Shown: positions 44,850 through 54,041, counted from the first letter of the stretch. The stretch: 63,883 nucleotides of DNA from DATAFF01 sp036257595 (GCA_036257595.1 DATAFF010000022.1:1-63883); one strand, 5' to 3'. Notes: generated by a model not told the origin, from the letters alone. A program made the numbers and translations.

Positions 44850-45407
44850 ATGCTGCTGCCCGAGGTCGAAACGCCGTCGCTGCTGATCCGCGAGGTCAGG
44901 CATAGCGATTGGCAAGCCTTCGCCGGCTATATGTCGGATCCGCAATACCGGCGCTGGCTCGATTTGCCGCGCAGCCGCTTTGCCGACGAGCGAGGACCGA
45001 AATATCTCGTCGCTTCGGCCCGTGCCGACCAGACCAATCCGCGGCGGCGTTCCTATCTGCTCACGGCAGCGCGCCGGGACAGCAATGAGCCGGTCGGCGA
45101 CGGGTTCATCCTGATGTCGCGCTACCGGGTTGCAGAGGTCGGGTGGGGCGTGGCGCCGCCAATGTGGGGCAGGGGCTATGGCACCGAGCTCGCGCGGCTC
45201 CTGGTTGGCATGGCGGTGGAGCGGCTCGGCGCCAAGACGGTCACCTGCAAGGTCATGGCGCCGAACCTCGCCTCGCGCCGGGTTGCCGAGAAGGCGGGCT
45301 TCACCGCAGAGGGCACCAACACGGCCTTTACCACCAATGATGGCAAACAGGTCGCCGTCCACCTCTTCAAGCTAACTCGCGGCTCCTATTTCGAGGCGCC
45401 CTACTAG
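44850..45407 (+). CDS. GNAT-family N-acetyltransferase
   Basis: 185 residues from ATG 44850. RimJ/RimL-like layout: LLIREVRHSDWQAFAGYMSDP at the start, VGWGVAPPMWGRGYGTELARLLVGMAVE with the acetyl-CoA loop R-G-x-G, then APNLASRRVAEKAGF. The substrate could be a ribosomal protein terminus, an antibiotic or another amine. I see no ribosome site, and the preceding sequence is family A repeat. Confidence 0.85.
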   Translation: MLLPEVETPSLLIREVRHSDWQAFAGYMSDPQYRRWLDLPRSRFADERGPKYLVASARADQTNPRRRSYLLTAARRDSNEPVGDGFILMSRYRVAEVGWGVAPPMWGRGYGTELARLLVGMAVERLGAKTVTCKVMAPNLASRRVAEKAGFTAEGTNTAFTTNDGKQVAVHLFKLTRGSYFEAPY

Positions 45408-45426
45408 GCCTTGGGAAGTTCTCCCA

Positions 45427-45455
45427 TTGTCCGGACCGCCGCATATTCCTATTTT
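45427..45455 (+). promoter_or_regulatory. Candidate promoter of the pqqABCDE operon
   Basis: TTGTCC at 45427-45432 and TATTTT at 45450-45455 with a 17-bp spacer, upstream of pqqA. Transcription from here would include the hairpin at 45479-45493 in a leader of roughly 58 nt. Confidence 0.5.
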
Positions 45456-45478
45456 CCAACGTTGAGCCTGGGCAAGGG

Positions 45479-45493
45479 CGCCTGTCTCAGGCG
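45479..45493 (+). promoter_or_regulatory. Leader hairpin before pqqA
   Basis: CGCCTG-TCT-CAGGCG, a perfect 6-bp stem with a 3-nt loop, followed by GGTTTGATAT. It may be a weak terminator of the upstream acetyltransferase gene or a leader element controlling pqqA. Confidence 0.45.
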
Positions 45494-45519
45494 GGTTTGA
45501 TATCCCCTGGAGGTTTCTT

Positions 45520-45597
45520 ATGAGCTGGTCCAAGCCTGTTGTTTGCGAAGTCTGCATCGGCCTCGAGATCAACGACTATTTCCCGGCCGAGATTTAA
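45520..45597 (+). CDS. pqqA: PQQ precursor peptide PqqA
   Basis: 25 residues, too short for ordinary gene finding. It has the invariant Glu16 and Tyr20 (E-I-N-D-Y) that are joined and become the PQQ skeleton, and the W-x-K-P start of the family. GGAGG six bases upstream gives strong translation, as expected for a precursor made in excess. Two cysteines, C9-E-V-C12, sit ahead of the Glu; I do not recall these as a family feature. First gene of pqqABCDE. Confidence 0.93.
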   Translation: MSWSKPVVCEVCIGLEINDYFPAEI

Positions 45598-45640
45598 ATT
45601 CGACTGATGGGCTGCCATCTGGGGCCGGAGCGAGGCGGCA

Positions 45641-46540
45641 ATGAAGGTTGTCGTCCTCGGATCGGCCGCAGGTGGTGGTTTTCCGCAGTGGAACTGCCGC
45701 TGCGCCATATGCGAGCTCTTCTGGTCCGGCGACAACCGGGTCGTCAGACGGACCCAATCGAGCATCGCGGTTAGCCTCGACGAAAAATCCTGGACGCTGT
45801 TCAACTGCTCGCCCGACATACGCGAGCAGATCGCTGCCAATCCGGAATTGTGGCCGACCGGCCGCCGCGACACGCCGATCGCTTCGGTCGTTCTGACGAA
45901 TGGCGATGTCGATCATATTGGCGGCCTGATCTCGCTGCGCGAGCAGGCGGCGTTCGAGCTGGTCGCCACGCCGGAGATCCACCGGATCATCGAGGACAAC
46001 CGGATCTTCGACGTGCTGTCGCCGCGACTGGTGCGACGGACGGCCCATAGTAGCGGTGAAACATTCGCGCTGCCGGGTGGGCTCGAGGCGCAATTCGTGA
46101 CGGTGCCGGGCAAGGTGCCGCTGTTCCTCGAAGGCGCCGATGTCCAGACCGCCGCCCGCTCGGGAAACACCGTCGGCATCCTGTTCGGTGCGGTGGGCCG
46201 GCTCCAGGCGCTCTATATACCGGGTTGTGCCGCGATCGACGACGATCTCGCCGCCGTGCTGGCCAATACCGAGCTTGTGCTGTTTGATGGAACGCTGTGG
46301 CAGGATGACGAGATGCTGAAGAATGGAGTCGGCGACAAGACCGGCCGGCGCATGGGTCACATGCCGGTTGCCAGCACCGACGGATCGCTCGAGACTCTCG
46401 CGGCCATCGGAGTGCCGCGCGTCGTCTATGTCCATATGAACAATACCAATCCCATGCTCATTGCCGGCTCGGATGAACGCCGGCAGGTCGAGGCCATGGG
46501 TTACGCGGTCGGCTATGACGGAATGGAGATCGACTGTTGA
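45641..46540 (+). CDS. pqqB: Pyrroloquinoline quinone biosynthesis protein PqqB
   Basis: 299 residues. Metallo-beta-lactamase-fold oxygenase: KVVVLGSAAGGGFPQWNCRCAICE start, VVLTNGDVDHIGGLISLRE metal site and HMNNTNPML near the end. It hydroxylates the Tyr-derived part of the precursor during PQQ synthesis. The N-terminal CRCAIC zinc cluster is intact. Overlaps pqqC by 4 bp. Confidence 0.97.
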   Translation: MKVVVLGSAAGGGFPQWNCRCAICELFWSGDNRVVRRTQSSIAVSLDEKSWTLFNCSPDIREQIAANPELWPTGRRDTPIASVVLTNGDVDHIGGLISLREQAAFELVATPEIHRIIEDNRIFDVLSPRLVRRTAHSSGETFALPGGLEAQFVTVPGKVPLFLEGADVQTAARSGNTVGILFGAVGRLQALYIPGCAAIDDDLAAVLANTELVLFDGTLWQDDEMLKNGVGDKTGRRMGHMPVASTDGSLETLAAIGVPRVVYVHMNNTNPMLIAGSDERRQVEAMGYAVGYDGMEIDC

Positions 46541-47271
46541 GCGAATTGCTGTCGCCTGACGAGCTCGAGGCGCGCCTCAAGGCCATTGGCGCCGAGCGTT
46601 ACCACAACAAGCATCCGTTTCATCTGCGGATGAACAAGGGCGCCCTGACCAAGGATCAGCTCCGCGCCTGGGCGCTCAACCGCTATTGCTATCAGGCGAC
46701 CATCCCGATCAAGGACGCGGTGATCCTGTCGCGCATGACCGATCCGGCAATGCGCCGCATCTGGCGCCAGCGGATCATCGATCACGATGGCGAGCGCGAC
46801 GGCGAGGGGGGAATCGAGCGCTGGCTGGTGCTGAGCGACGGGCTTGGCCTCGATCGCTCCTATGTCACCGCGATGACCGGCGTCCTGCCCGCGACCCGCT
46901 TCGCCTGCGAGGCGTATGTCACTTTCGTCCGCGACCGCAGCCTGCTCGAGGCGGTCGCATCGTCCTTGACCGAGATGTTCTCGCCCGAGACCATCAGCGT
47001 GCGTGTCGCCGGGATGCTGCGCAACTACGACTACATCACGCCGCGCATCCTGTCCTATTTCGAGAAGCGCCTGAGCCAGGCGCCGCGCGACGCCGATTTC
47101 GCGCTCGACTATGTGAAGCATGAGGCGCGGACGCCGGAGACCCAGCAGGCGGCGCTGCGGGCCCTCACCTTCAAATGCGACATGCTGTGGGCGATGCTCG
47201 ATGCGCTGCATTTCGCCTATGTCGAGCCGGCCCTGACGCCTCCCGGCGCCTTCAGGGGGGAGCGCTCGTGA
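46537..47271 (+). CDS. pqqC: PQQ synthase PqqC
   Basis: 244 residues from TTG 46537 overlapping the pqqB stop. Cofactor-free oxidase of the haem-oxygenase fold: YHNKHPFHLRMNKGALTKDQLRAWALNRYCYQATIPIKDA, WRQRIIDHDGERDGEGGIERWL, TEMFSPETISVRVAGMLRNYDYI. It performs the final eight-electron oxidation and ring closure to PQQ. Confidence 0.97.
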   Translation: MSELLSPDELEARLKAIGAERYHNKHPFHLRMNKGALTKDQLRAWALNRYCYQATIPIKDAVILSRMTDPAMRRIWRQRIIDHDGERDGEGGIERWLVLSDGLGLDRSYVTAMTGVLPATRFACEAYVTFVRDRSLLEAVASSLTEMFSPETISVRVAGMLRNYDYITPRILSYFEKRLSQAPRDADFALDYVKHEARTPETQQAALRALTFKCDMLWAMLDALHFAYVEPALTPPGAFRGERS

Positions 47272-47549
47272 TGGACGCCCTCGGCCCGCAATCGGTGCCT
47301 CGGCTGCCGCGGGGCGTGCGGCTCAGCCATGATCAGGCGCGCGAGCGCTGGCTGCTGCTGGCGCCTGAGCGCATTTTCGAGCCCAATGACGTGGCGCTTG
47401 CCGTGCTGCGGCTGGTCGATGGCGAGCGCAGCGTTCAAGCGATCTGCGAGGAGCTCGGCAGAAATTACAATGCCGACCCCGCACTGATCATGACCGACGT
47501 CGTCGAGCTGCTCGGCGGCCTCGTGCAGAAACGGCTGATCGAGCCATGA
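47271..47549 (+). CDS. pqqD: PqqA-binding chaperone PqqD
   Basis: 92 residues from ATG 47271, one-base overlap with pqqC and GGGGGGAG upstream. RRE-type winged helix: RLPRGVRLSHDQARERWLLLAPERIFEPNDVALAVLRLVDGERSV. It delivers PqqA to the radical SAM enzyme PqqE, with which it overlaps by 4 bp. Confidence 0.96.
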   Translation: MDALGPQSVPRLPRGVRLSHDQARERWLLLAPERIFEPNDVALAVLRLVDGERSVQAICEELGRNYNADPALIMTDVVELLGGLVQKRLIEP

Positions 47550-48634
47550 ACCAGATCCTGCGCCCCATCGGTCTCTTGGCGGAGCTGACCCATCGCTGCC
47601 CGCTCCAGTGCCCCTATTGCTCCAATCCGGTCGAGCTCGACCGCAAATCGGGCGAGCTCGACACCGCGACCTGGAAACGGGTGTTCGGCGAAGCTGCCGA
47701 GCTCGGGGTGCTTCAGGTTCATTTGTCGGGTGGCGAGCCGACGGCGCGGCCCGACCTCGCCGAGATCGTCGCGCATTGCCGGGAGGTCAATCTCTATACC
47801 AATCTCATCACTTCGGGCGTGCTGCTCGACCAGCCGGCCCTCGAGCGTCTCTATGATGCCGGGCTCGACCATATTCAGCTGTCGATCCAGGACGTCGATG
47901 AAGCCAACGCCGACCGGATTGGCGGTTATCGCGGCGGCCATGCCAAGAAGCTCGATCTCGCCCGCCGGGTGGTGGCGCTCGGCCTGCCGCTGACGGTGAA
48001 CTGGGTCGTGCATCGCCAGAACATTCACAATCTGGCGCGGATGATCGATCTCGCGGTGGAGATGCAGGCCAAACGCGTCGAGATCGCGCATACGCAATAT
48101 TACGGCTGGGCGTTCAAGAACCGCCGGGCGCTGATGCCGACCTATCAGCAGACGCTCGATGCCATCGCGCTGGTCGAGGAGGCGCGGCGCCGACTCGAAG
48201 GCGTGATCGTGATCGACAGCGTGGTGCCCGACTACTACGCGCGATTTCCCAAGGCCTGTGTCGGCGGCTGGGGGCGGCGGGCGATCAACATCACGCCGCA
48301 GGGTAGGGTGCTGCCCTGCCACGCTGCCGAGACCATCCCCGGCCTCGTCTTCGACAATGTCAAGGACAAGCCGCTTGCCGAGATCTGGCTGAATTCGCAG
48401 GCGTTCAACGCCTTTCGCGGCACCGATTGGATGCCCGATCTCTGCCGCAATTGCGATCGCAAGGAGATCGACTGGGGCGGCTGCCGCTGCCAGGCGATGG
48501 CGATCGCCGGGTCGGCCAGCGAGACCGATCCCGCCTGCTCGCTGTCGCCCTTCAATGCTGCCCTCCGCGCGATGGCCGAGGAGGATTCGGCGGCCGAGCC
48601 CGATCAGTTCCGCTACCGCCGCTTCGGCGGATAG
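47546..48634 (+). CDS. pqqE: PqqA peptide cyclase (radical SAM) PqqE
   Basis: 362 residues. The radical SAM cluster motif is C18-x3-C22-x2-C25 in LTHRCPLQCPYCSNP. Auxiliary cluster cysteines occur in the SPASM region: CVGGWGRR, VLPCHAAE and LCRNCDRKEIDWGGCRCQAMA. It forms the Glu-Tyr carbon bond in PqqA. The TAG stop (48632-48634) is the first triplet of a family A repeat. No pqqF or dehydrogenase gene is in the window. Confidence 0.97.
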   Translation: MNQILRPIGLLAELTHRCPLQCPYCSNPVELDRKSGELDTATWKRVFGEAAELGVLQVHLSGGEPTARPDLAEIVAHCREVNLYTNLITSGVLLDQPALERLYDAGLDHIQLSIQDVDEANADRIGGYRGGHAKKLDLARRVVALGLPLTVNWVVHRQNIHNLARMIDLAVEMQAKRVEIAHTQYYGWAFKNRRALMPTYQQTLDAIALVEEARRRLEGVIVIDSVVPDYYARFPKACVGGWGRRAINITPQGRVLPCHAAETIPGLVFDNVKDKPLAEIWLNSQAFNAFRGTDWMPDLCRNCDRKEIDWGGCRCQAMAIAGSASETDPACSLSPFNAALRAMAEEDSAAEPDQFRYRRFGG

Positions 48635-48695
48635 CAGTAGGCAGTAGGGAAGAGTTCCTCTCACTGGCTAATGCCTATTGCCTACTGCCTAACGC
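48632..48695. repeat. Heptamer hairpin repeat, family A copy 7
   Basis: Left arm TAGCAGTAGGCAGTAGGG, core AAGAGTTCCTCTCACTGG, right arm CTAATGCCTATTGCCTACTGCCTAA. It supplies the pqqE stop and separates pqqE from the deiminase-like gene. Confidence 0.85.
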
Positions 48696-48743
48696 GCGGT
48701 AAGTTCAGTCGATTTGACTCCATGCCGATCAGGGAGGAAGACC

Positions 48744-49688
48744 ATGCCCGACATCGCCGATTCCGGTGTTCCGCTTCGGGCACGGCTTGAGGGCGGCGGC
48801 ACGCCGGCGATGGACGGGCGGTTCTATCTCCGCTCGGAGACCGGCGTCCTGCGCGACGTGCTGCTCGGGCCGGCCGAGAGCTTCCGTTGGCTCGGAATCG
48901 AAAACGCCGCCTGGTCGGCGCTGGTGCGCGACACGCTGCGCAAGGGCTATCGCTTCGACAAGCAGCTCGCCATGCGCCAGCACCGCGAGATGGTCGACGC
49001 CTATGAGAGCGCCGGCGTGGTCTGCCACTATCTGCCGGTCAGCGAGGAGGTGCCGTACCAGATCTATGCCCGCGACTCCTCCTTCATGACGCCCTACGGC
49101 GCCGTCATCTGCCAATTGGCCAATCCGCGGCGGCGCGGCGAATACGCGCCGGCGCTGCGTTTCTATCTCGAGGCCGGCATCCCGATTTATGACATGGTCT
49201 CGGCGGGCAATTTCGAGGGTGGCGACTTCAACATCATCCGCCAAGGCGTGGCGCTGGTCGGTTATACCGACCATCGAAGCGAGGAAGTGGCGGCGCGTCA
49301 GGTCGCGAGATGGTTCGAAGCCGAGGGTTGGGAGATCAAATATGCGCCGATCGATCAGTTCTATGTTCATATCGATCTCATGGTGTGCATGCTGAACGAC
49401 CGCTGCGCCGCGGTGTGTCTCGATACCACCGAGGACGATATTGTGGAGTGGCTCAAGGCGAAGCGCATCGAGATCATCCCGGCGAGCTTCAAGGAGACGA
49501 TGACCCTTGGCTGCAATGTGGTGGCGCTCGGACGCGACCGGGTGCTGTCGACGCTGGCCGCCAAGGACCTCAACGGCAAGCTCCGGGCGGCCGGTTTCGA
49601 GGTCTATGATCCGGATATGACGATGTTCACCTGGGCCGGCGGCGGCGTCCATTGCATGTGCCAGCCCCTGCGCCGGGAGGCCGCCTGA
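48744..49688 (+). CDS. Arginine deiminase/DDAH-like guanidine hydrolase
   Basis: 314 residues from ATG 48744 (AGGGAGGAAG upstream). Pentein fold with conserved catalytic set: D111 in YARDSSF, E158-G-G-D161 in GNFEGGDF, H209-x-D211 in YVHIDLM and nucleophile C304 in GGGVHCMCQPLRR. It hydrolyses or transfers guanidino groups of arginine or a related compound. No arc operon partners (ornithine carbamoyltransferase, carbamate kinase) are adjacent, so an arginine catabolic role is not shown; methylarginine or agmatine-like substrates are alternatives. Confidence 0.85.
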   Translation: MPDIADSGVPLRARLEGGGTPAMDGRFYLRSETGVLRDVLLGPAESFRWLGIENAAWSALVRDTLRKGYRFDKQLAMRQHREMVDAYESAGVVCHYLPVSEEVPYQIYARDSSFMTPYGAVICQLANPRRRGEYAPALRFYLEAGIPIYDMVSAGNFEGGDFNIIRQGVALVGYTDHRSEEVAARQVARWFEAEGWEIKYAPIDQFYVHIDLMVCMLNDRCAAVCLDTTEDDIVEWLKAKRIEIIPASFKETMTLGCNVVALGRDRVLSTLAAKDLNGKLRAAGFEVYDPDMTMFTWAGGGVHCMCQPLRREAA

Positions 49689-49787
49689 CGCTGCGTCCGA
49701 GCGCCCTGCGGCAATAAACGTGGTTTCGCAAGGGTGCGACGGTATAGCATTGTCTTGCCGCGCTTTTTTGTGTGGCCCCGGGCACCG

Positions 49788-51002
49788 ATGAAGATCCATG
49801 ACGACATCTTCCGCAATTCCCTTGCTCAGCTCAGGGCGGAAGGGCGTTATCGCGAATTCGCCGATCTGAAGCGGCTCTGCGGCGCCTTTCCCCGGGCGCG
49901 GCTGGTGACCCCCGCGGGCGAGCGCGATGTGACCGTCTGGTGCTCCAACGATTACCTCGCAATGGGGCAGCATCCCTCGGTGATCGAGGCGATGCATGAT
50001 GCCCTGGACACCACCGGCGCCGGCTCCGGCGGCACCCGCAACATCTCGGGCACCCAGCATCTCCATGTCGAACTCGAGGCCGAGCTTGCGGCGCTCCACG
50101 GCAAGGGCGGGGCGCTGCTGTTCAATTCCGGCTATCTCGCCAATGTCGCCACCCTTTCGACCTTGGGGCGGCTGCTGCCGCGCTGCATCATCCTTTCCGA
50201 CGAGCTCAACCATGCCTCGATGATCGAGGGCATCAGGCAGGGCCGTTGCGCCAAGCTCATCTGGCGGCACAATGATCTCGACGATCTCGAAGCGAAGCTG
50301 CGATCGGTCCCGCCGGGATGCCACAAGGTCATCGCCTTCGAGTCGGTCTATTCCATGGACGGCGACATCGCCCCGGTCGCCGCGATCTGCGCGCTCGCAC
50401 GCCGCTATGACGCCTTTACCTATCTCGACGAGGTCCATGCCGTCGGCATGTATGGGCCGCGGGGCGGCGGCATTGCCGAACGCGACGGAGTTGCCCAAGA
50501 GATCGATGTGATCGAGGGAACGCTCGCCAAGGCATTCGGCGTGATGGGCGGCTACATCGCCGCCTCGGCCGTGTGCATCGATGCCATACGCTCGCATGCG
50601 CCCGGTTTCATCTTCACCACCTCGCTCGCCCCGGTGCTGGCCGCAGGGGCGCTTGCCAGCGTGCGTCACCTCAAGACGAGCGCCGCCGAGCGCACGGCCC
50701 AGCAGCTGAATGCCGCCCTCCTGAAGGCGCGGCTGGAGGAACGCGGACTGCCGGTGCTTCCCGGCGAGAGCCACATCGTGCCGGTCCTGATCGGCGACGC
50801 GGTGCTCTGCAAGACCCTGAGCTGCCTGCTGCTCCAGGAATTCGATCTCTATGTCCAGCCGATCAATTTCCCGACGGTGCGGCGTGGGACTGAGCGGATC
50901 CGGCTCACCCCGGGGCCGCTGCACGGCCCCGCCGAGATCGAGCGGCTGGTCGAGGCGCTGGACCGCCTCTGGGCGCGCCTTGCCCTGGCGCGGGCCGCCT
51001 GA
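49788..51002 (+). CDS. hemA: 5-aminolevulinate synthase (C4 pathway)
   Basis: 404 residues from ATG 49788. PLP enzyme condensing glycine and succinyl-CoA: VWCSNDYLAMGQHPSVIEAMHDAL, TGAGSGGTRNISGTQHLHVELEAELAALHGK, VYSMDGDIAP, YLDEVHAVGMYGPRGGGIAERD and PLP lysine in GTLAKAFGVMGGYI. This is the alphaproteobacterial route to haem and bacteriochlorophyll. glyA, which makes glycine, lies next in the same direction about 120 bp away. Confidence 0.96.
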   Translation: MKIHDDIFRNSLAQLRAEGRYREFADLKRLCGAFPRARLVTPAGERDVTVWCSNDYLAMGQHPSVIEAMHDALDTTGAGSGGTRNISGTQHLHVELEAELAALHGKGGALLFNSGYLANVATLSTLGRLLPRCIILSDELNHASMIEGIRQGRCAKLIWRHNDLDDLEAKLRSVPPGCHKVIAFESVYSMDGDIAPVAAICALARRYDAFTYLDEVHAVGMYGPRGGGIAERDGVAQEIDVIEGTLAKAFGVMGGYIAASAVCIDAIRSHAPGFIFTTSLAPVLAAGALASVRHLKTSAAERTAQQLNAALLKARLEERGLPVLPGESHIVPVLIGDAVLCKTLSCLLLQEFDLYVQPINFPTVRRGTERIRLTPGPLHGPAEIERLVEALDRLWARLALARAA

Positions 51003-51122
51003 CTGTCTCATGATGCGGAAACTTGCACCTGTTCGGTCCACATTGTGGATCGAGCAATTGCATCGTGGAATGAACCGCCCCTATGGAATGGCCAAGATCA
51101 GATGACGAAAGGCTAGACATCC

Positions 51123-52430
51123 ATGACCGTGCAGCAGGACATCCGGCAGACGGGCCCGTTCCCTGGCTTCTTCTCGAGCGAGCTGGCGGACAGTGACCCC
51201 GACATAGCCGGGGCGATCAAGAAGGAGCTGGGTCGCCAGCAGCATGAGATCGAGCTGATCGCCTCGGAGAACATCGTGTCGCGGGCCGTGCTCGAGGCCC
51301 AGGGCTCGGTCATGACCAACAAATACGCCGAGGGCTATCCCGGGCGGCGCTATTATGGCGGCTGCCAATATGTCGATATCGCCGAGACCGTGGCGATCGA
51401 CCGCGCCAAGAAGCTGTTCGACTGCAGCTTCGCCAATGTCCAACCCCATTCCGGGGCACAGGCCAATCAGGCGGTGTTCTTTGCCCTGCTGCAGCCCGGC
51501 GACACCTTCATGGGCCTCAATCTTGCCGCCGGCGGCCACCTGACCCATGGGTCGCCGGCCAACCAGTCCGGCAAGTGGTTCAAGGTCGTGCCCTATGGCG
51601 TCCGGCGCGATGACCATCGGATCGACATGGACGACCTCGAGCGGCTGGCGCTCGAAGCCCGCCCCAAGCTGATCATTGCCGGTGGCTCCGCCTATCCGCG
51701 GGTCATCGATTTCAAGCGATTCCGCGCGATTGCCGATCGGATCGGTGCCATTTTCATGGTCGACATGGCGCATTTCGCCGGGCTGGTCGCCGGCGGCGTC
51801 CATCCCAACCCGCTCGAGCATGCCCATGTGGTCACCACCACCACGCACAAGACGCTGCGCGGCCCGCGCGGCGGCATGATCCTGTCGCGCGACGAGGAGC
51901 TGGGGAAGAAGATCAATTCATCGGTGTTCCCCGGCCTGCAGGGCGGTCCGCTGATGCATGTCATTGCCGCCAAGGCGGTGGCCCTAGGCGAGGCGCTGCG
52001 TCCGGAGTTCAAGTCCTATGCCCGCCAAGTGGTGGACAATGCCAAAGCGCTTGCCGCCTCGATGATCGAAGGCGGCACCGACATCGTCTCCGGCGGCACC
52101 GACACCCATCTCATGCTGGTGGATCTCCGGCCGAAGAAGCTGTCGGGCAAGGCCGCCGAGGCGGCGCTTGGCCGCGCCTTCATCACCTGCAACAAGAACG
52201 GCATCCCGTTCGACCCGGAAAAGCCGACCGTGACCTCCGGCATCAGGCTTGGCACGCCGGCCTGCACCACCCGCGGCTTCGGGACAGCAGAATTTCGCGA
52301 GGTGGGGCGACTCATCATTGAAGTCTTGGACGGCCTTGCGGAGAATGGCGAAGACGGCAATGCTCAAGTCGAGCAGTCGGTGAAGCAGAAGGTGCTCGCG
52401 CTAACCGACCGCTTTCCGATTTACGGGTGA
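51123..52430 (+). CDS. glyA: Serine hydroxymethyltransferase
   Basis: 435 residues. PLP enzyme interconverting serine and glycine with THF: ELIASENIVSRAVLEAQGS, TNKYAEGYPGRRYYGGC, VQPHSGAQANQAVFFALL, MVDMAHFAGLVAGG and lysine in TTTHKTLRGPRGGM. A possible promoter TTGCAT (51058-51063) with TATGGA (51082-51087) lies in the gap after hemA. It heads the glyA-nrdR-rib-nusB cluster. Confidence 0.97.
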   Translation: MTVQQDIRQTGPFPGFFSSELADSDPDIAGAIKKELGRQQHEIELIASENIVSRAVLEAQGSVMTNKYAEGYPGRRYYGGCQYVDIAETVAIDRAKKLFDCSFANVQPHSGAQANQAVFFALLQPGDTFMGLNLAAGGHLTHGSPANQSGKWFKVVPYGVRRDDHRIDMDDLERLALEARPKLIIAGGSAYPRVIDFKRFRAIADRIGAIFMVDMAHFAGLVAGGVHPNPLEHAHVVTTTTHKTLRGPRGGMILSRDEELGKKINSSVFPGLQGGPLMHVIAAKAVALGEALRPEFKSYARQVVDNAKALAASMIEGGTDIVSGGTDTHLMLVDLRPKKLSGKAAEAALGRAFITCNKNGIPFDPEKPTVTSGIRLGTPACTTRGFGTAEFREVGRLIIEVLDGLAENGEDGNAQVEQSVKQKVLALTDRFPIYG

Positions 52431-52471
52431 TCGCGGGGACGGACGACCCCGGGTGACCCCTGGGGGAAGTG

Positions 52472-52939
52472 ATGCGCTGTCCCTATTGCAGCAACAATGA
52501 CACCCAGGTGAAGGACAGCCGTCCCTCAGAGGACGGCTCGGCCATCCGCCGTCGTCGGCACTGTCCGGAGTGCGGCGGCCGCTTCACCACCTTCGAGAGG
52601 GTGCAGCTGCGCGAGCTGCAGGTCGTCAAGCGATCGGGGCGGCGGGTGCCCTTCGATCGCGACAAGCTGATGCGTTCGGTCCAGATCGCGCTGCGCAAGC
52701 GGCCGGTCGATCCCGACCGGGTCGAGCGGATGGTTTCGACGATCGTCCGCCAGCTCGAAAGCACCGGTGAATCCGATATTCCCGCGCAAACCATCGGCAA
52801 TCTCGTCATGGAGGGGTTGAGGACCCTTGACGATGTCGCTTATGTGCGCTTCGCCTCGGTCTATCGCAATTTCCGCGAGGCCAAGGATTTCGAAGAGGTG
52901 CTGGGTGAGCTTTCGGGCGACGATGACCGCTCGGCGTGA
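52472..52939 (+). CDS. nrdR: Transcriptional repressor NrdR
   Basis: 155 residues from ATG 52472. The zinc ribbon has C3-x2-C6 and C31-x2-C34; the ATP-cone domain follows with VVKRSGRRVPFDRDKLMRSVQIALRKRPV. It represses ribonucleotide reductase genes when dATP is high. The 3' end overlaps the ribD start by 17 bp. Confidence 0.97.
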   Translation: MRCPYCSNNDTQVKDSRPSEDGSAIRRRRHCPECGGRFTTFERVQLRELQVVKRSGRRVPFDRDKLMRSVQIALRKRPVDPDRVERMVSTIVRQLESTGESDIPAQTIGNLVMEGLRTLDDVAYVRFASVYRNFREAKDFEEVLGELSGDDDRSA

Positions 52940-54038
52940 CAGCGAGGACGAGCGCCATATGGCGCATGCGTTGCGCGTCGGCCGGCGGGCCTTGGGCCGG
53001 ACCGCCGAAAATCCGCCGGTCGGCTGCCTCATCGTCAAGAACGGTCAGATCATCGGGATCGGCACGACCGCCCCGGGCGGCCGGCCCCATGCCGAGACGG
53101 AAGCTCTCGCCATGGCGGGCGCTGCGGCACAGGGGGCGACCGCCTATGTCACGCTCGAGCCCTGCGGCCATCATGGCCGTACCCCGCCATGCACCGACGC
53201 TCTCATTGCTGCCGGCATCACCCGCGTTTTGCTGGCCATCCAGGATCCCGACCCGCGGGTCGACGGCAAGGGCATCGCCGCGCTGCGCCAGGCCGGGATT
53301 GCGGTCGAGACTGGCATCTTGGCGGATGAGGCGGCGCACGATCTCGCCGGCTTCATCATGCGAGTTCGCGCCCGTCGTCCGCATGTCACATTGAAGCTCG
53401 CAGTGTCGAGCGATGGCATGATCGCCGAGAAGAGCGGCACCCGTACCGCGATCACCGGGCCTCAGAGCCTCGAGCGGGTGCACCTGCTGCGGGCGCGCAG
53501 CGACAGCGTGCTGGTTGGCGTGTCGACCGTGCTCGCCGATGATCCCGCCCTCACCTGCCGCTTGCCGGGCATGGAGGACCGCAGCCCCGATCGGGTCGTG
53601 ACCGACAGCCGCCTGTCCATGCCCTTGTCGTCGAACCTGGTGAGGTCGGCCGGCGTCACGCCGGTCAGGATCTACACGGTCAATTCGCATGACCCGGAAC
53701 AGGCGCGGGCGCTGGCGGAGCGAGGGGTCGAGGTCACCGCCGTTTCGGCCACACCCGAAGGCAAGGTCGATCTCCATGCCACCCTCAGGCAGGAAGCGGC
53801 GCGCGGATGCTGCCGGATGCTCGCCGAAGGCGGCGCGCAGATGGCGGCGGCCCTGCTCGATGACGATCTTGTCGATGAGGTCATGCTGTTTGGCGCGCCG
53901 CACCCGATCGGGCCGAAGGGACTGCCGGCCCTTGCCGATCGGCCGCTCACCGCCATCACCGACAGCAGCGCCTTTCGCTTGCGCGAAAGCGAGGTTCTGG
54001 GAGATGACTCGCTGACCGTGTATGAGAGGGCGCGCTGA
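52923..54038 (+). CDS. ribD: Bifunctional riboflavin deaminase/reductase RibD
   Basis: 371 residues from ATG 52923 (ATG 52959 is an alternative). The deaminase domain has TAENPPVGCLIVKNG, HAETEALAMAG and TLEPCGHHGRTPPCTDAL zinc site; the reductase domain has KLAVSSDGMIA, DSVLVGVSTVLADDPALTCR and AEGGAQMAAALL. It carries out the second and third steps of riboflavin synthesis. Confidence 0.96.
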   Translation: MTARRDSEDERHMAHALRVGRRALGRTAENPPVGCLIVKNGQIIGIGTTAPGGRPHAETEALAMAGAAAQGATAYVTLEPCGHHGRTPPCTDALIAAGITRVLLAIQDPDPRVDGKGIAALRQAGIAVETGILADEAAHDLAGFIMRVRARRPHVTLKLAVSSDGMIAEKSGTRTAITGPQSLERVHLLRARSDSVLVGVSTVLADDPALTCRLPGMEDRSPDRVVTDSRLSMPLSSNLVRSAGVTPVRIYTVNSHDPEQARALAERGVEVTAVSATPEGKVDLHATLRQEAARGCCRMLAEGGAQMAAALLDDDLVDEVMLFGAPHPIGPKGLPALADRPLTAITDSSAFRLRESEVLGDDSLTVYERAR

Positions 54039-54041
54039 AGC

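Noticed and set aside
48729..51041. 770-codon minus-strand frame across the deiminase-like gene and hemA
   Set aside because: It is antisense to two genes with intact catalytic motifs; composition typical of a shadow frame.
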